Shown here piece by piece: positions 62,409-64,000 of a DNA stretch of 64,000 nt. The stretch comes from an uncultured Microbulbifer sp. (GTDB lineage: Bacteria; Pseudomonadota; Gammaproteobacteria; Pseudomonadales; Cellvibrionaceae). Location: positions 62,001-126,000 of the forward strand of contig NZ_CANMKV010000010.1 in NCBI RefSeq assembly GCF_947498635.1, in the 5' to 3' direction. Every line of letters begins with the position of its first letter. Position 1 is the first letter of the stretch. The translations under genes were made by a program, and so were the position numbers. The notes beneath the pieces were generated by a model. The model saw only the letters and a program-made list of their open reading frames with translations. It was not told the origin of the DNA and did no database searches.

Positions 62409-62586
62409 TTATTTGCCCCCCGAGCTAAAAGCGCGATTATTGCGACATTTATACTTGCTGGTCCAGTGTGGCTAGAAAGTATGTCCTTACAAGGGTGGCC
62501 CTAAGAAAAAAATTCTGCGCCTGCATCCAAACTCGTTTCTGGACCCGTCATAGAAGCGTACAAGGAAAATCGATCAGGAGGTCACA

Positions 62587-62883
62587 ATGTTTACTGCGAA
62601 ATCACTTAAGAAGGTACAATTTTGCGCCGCACTGATACTGGCGCTTGGCGGCATGCAGGTCGGTCATGCAGGGGCGACTGAGCTGGGATTTTCCGTGGAG
62701 GATATCCATCGGCAGCTTACTGAGAAAACGGACCAGCATTTTTTGCAAAAGCTCAGTGAATGCAAGGCAATAGATAATGGCCAGGGCAGCGACCTCCGTT
62801 ATCCGGTACGTATTGCCAAAGAAAAGGTCCGCCACGGCGCTACACCAAGCCCTTACAGCAGAGGTCGTATTACGGTCATGTAG
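62587..62883 (+). CDS. Small exported protein of unknown function
   Basis: A 98-residue protein with a clear signal peptide (KKVQFCAALILALGGMQVGHAGA). The mature part of about 70 residues is hydrophilic and has one Cys. CAGGAGG lies just before ATG 62587. No recognised domain. It precedes the DUF6249/ECF sigma factor pair on the same strand, with about 63 bases between, so it could be part of that unit, but this is not shown. Confidence 0.65.
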   Translation: MFTAKSLKKVQFCAALILALGGMQVGHAGATELGFSVEDIHRQLTEKTDQHFLQKLSECKAIDNGQGSDLRYPVRIAKEKVRHGATPSPYSRGRITVM

Positions 62884-62946
62884 TGTGACAGGCCCCCCCA
62901 ACCCGACGGTTACCAGTAGAAAAAAGACAACGATAGAGAGTAAGTA

Positions 62947-63747
62947 ATGAGAGCGAGCAATTCACAATCCCTGCAGGTAGCTGCCCGCTGGGTGGTAGCC
63001 TTGACGGTAACGTTTGCCGCCCTGGGCAGCTGGGCCCAGGAAGGCAGCGGCAGAATGCCCGAACCACCACTGCCACCGGTACTAGAAAATGAGGTACCCA
63101 AGTCCGATACACGTGTACGGATTATGCGCGATGACGACGGTGTATTAATTATCAAATCCCAGGGAGAGGACGGCGAGCGCAGCGAGGTTCAGGTGGACCT
63201 GGGTGCTGAATTTGGCGGCCCCCTGAGTCAGCGAATAATCGAGAGGCTTGAGAGTAAGGGCATTCTCGATGAGCGTGGTCAAGTCGTTGAAGAGGCCCTG
63301 GATAGCGTGCCAGAGAACGTGGAAATCGGGCTTTCGAAGCGCCATGAAGAGGGTTCAAGGGCTTGGAGCGGGAGAGAGCACCATTCAGAAAATATGTTTG
63401 ACTGGCTGGTACCCGTTGTTGCCCTCATCTGTGTTTTTGGTATGCCAGTGTTGATTGTCTGGCTAGTGACACAAAATAGTTACCGCAAAAAGCAACTGGT
63501 AATGGAAAACATCAACCGTATGGTGGCCGATGGCCGCGATGTCCCCCCTGAAATGCTCGATATGCTGGAGGGCAACAGCCCCAGGAACCCCAATGATCGA
63601 GGGATCACACTGATAGCGATTGGCGCAGCAGTATTTATCTGGCTCACAGCTCTGACGGGAATCGGGGTGGGTAGCCTGGGACTGATCCCACTGTTCATCG
63701 GCCTGGCCCGCTTTATCAACTGGAAGCTCGATAACAAGCAGGTGTAG
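62947..63747 (+). CDS. DUF6249 membrane protein
   Basis: A 266-residue protein. A signal peptide ([19 protein letters not shown]) leads to a periplasmic region of about 120 residues with many acidic residues. A membrane helix ([21 protein letters not shown]), a short loop with [22 protein letters not shown], and two closely spaced helices (about 215-235, 238-255) follow. The last part is the DUF6249 pattern, common next to ECF sigma factor genes. A role as anti-sigma or sensor partner for the next gene is an inference from position only. The start is ATG 62947. Confidence 0.8.
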   Translation: MRASNSQSLQVAARWVVALTVTFAALGSWAQEGSGRMPEPPLPPVLENEVPKSDTRVRIMRDDDGVLIIKSQGEDGERSEVQVDLGAEFGGPLSQRIIERLESKGILDERGQVVEEALDSVPENVEIGLSKRHEEGSRAWSGREHHSENMFDWLVPVVALICVFGMPVLIVWLVTQNSYRKKQLVMENINRMVADGRDVPPEMLDMLEGNSPRNPNDRGITLIAIGAAVFIWLTALTGIGVGSLGLIPLFIGLARFINWKLDNKQV

Positions 63748-63757
63748 GACCGGGAAT

Positions 63758-64000
63758 ATGGACCTCAATGACGAGGAATTGATCAGGCGCACCGTCAAAA
63801 GCGGGGACCAGCGGGCTTACGCCCAGCTGGTTCGTCGCTATCAGTCACAGTTGCGATTCTCGCTCCGTCAACTGTGCGATGGCGACCAAGGCTTGGCGGA
63901 CGATATGGCGCAGGAGGCTTTTATTAAAGCCTACAAGGCACTGCCTGCATTTCGGGGGGATGCTCAGTTTAGCACTTGGCTCTACCGTATTGCCTACAAT
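63758..64000 (+). CDS. ECF sigma factor (RNA polymerase sigma-70 family), 5' part
   Basis: The window ends inside this gene; 81 codons are visible. The reading frame from ATG 63758 has the sigma-70 region 2 pattern: [27 protein letters not shown], then [18 protein letters not shown] and the -10 recognition segment [11 protein letters not shown]. This is region 2 of an ECF-type factor; region 4 must lie to the right. It starts 11 bases after the DUF6249 gene, so they are almost certainly cotranscribed. An anti-sigma factor is expected downstream. Confidence 0.92.
   Translation, partial: MDLNDEELIRRTVKSGDQRAYAQLVRRYQSQLRFSLRQLCDGDQGLADDMAQEAFIKAYKALPAFRGDAQFSTWLYRIAYN

Overview
The window reads as chromosome of a marine-type gammaproteobacterium, most likely of the Cellvibrionales and Microbulbifer-like; genus is an inference, because no rRNA gene is present. 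The main support is gene order. The runs tRNA-Leu–tig–clpP–clpX–lon–hupB–ppiD, then mltD, gloB–methyltransferase–rnhA–dnaQ, nhaB, fimL–nudC–membrane protein–sohB follow the arrangement I know from Pseudomonas aeruginosa (about PA1800–PA1825). FabY-type fatty acid initiation, a PsrA-type operator on fadBA and a FimL protein point to the same part of the class.

Layout. 1–10 kb: end of a DUF697 protein, gor, an HPF-family ribosome factor, an exported coiled-coil protein, thpR, heat-shock ibpA, a methyltransferase, and a GlxA-type AraC regulator divergent from fabY. 10–14 kb: an XRE–cupin regulator and the fadBA beta-oxidation operon. 14–23 kb: tRNA-Leu and the protein quality-control block (tig, clpP, clpX, lon, hupB, ppiD). 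23–35 kb: mltD, gloB, a methyltransferase, rnhA, dnaQ, nhaB, fimL, nudC, sohB and an acuI-like reductase. 35–45 kb: a patatin-like protein, truC, rtcB with a structured leader, ychJ, and a TetR–MFP–RND efflux operon. 45–50 kb is more accessory: a secreted HNH nuclease, an SF1 helicase with a nuclease-like tail, and a small secreted protein. 50–55 kb holds a seven-gene operon of the E. coli yjfI-J-K-L-M-C type with a potassium channel inserted. 55–64 kb: a hybrid histidine kinase, two tandem amidohydrolases (the second without its metal ligands), MAPEG, SOS-regulated yebG, a LysE-type exporter, a DUF924 protein, and a DUF6249–ECF sigma factor pair cut by the window edge.

Readable regulation. 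Sigma-32 type promoters lie before ibpA, lon and probably clpX, and ibpA also has a ROSE-like RNA thermometer, so much of the proteostasis set looks heat inducible. fadBA has a PsrA-type operator across its promoter, yebG has a LexA box, and the efflux operon has a dyad next to its promoter.

The most interesting parts are the PspA-like/K+ channel/ATP-grasp operon at 50.0–55.1 kb with its divergent DUF6471 neighbour, the leader region before rtcB, the non-catalytic amidohydrolase paired with an intact one, and the helicase with a degenerate nuclease-like domain.
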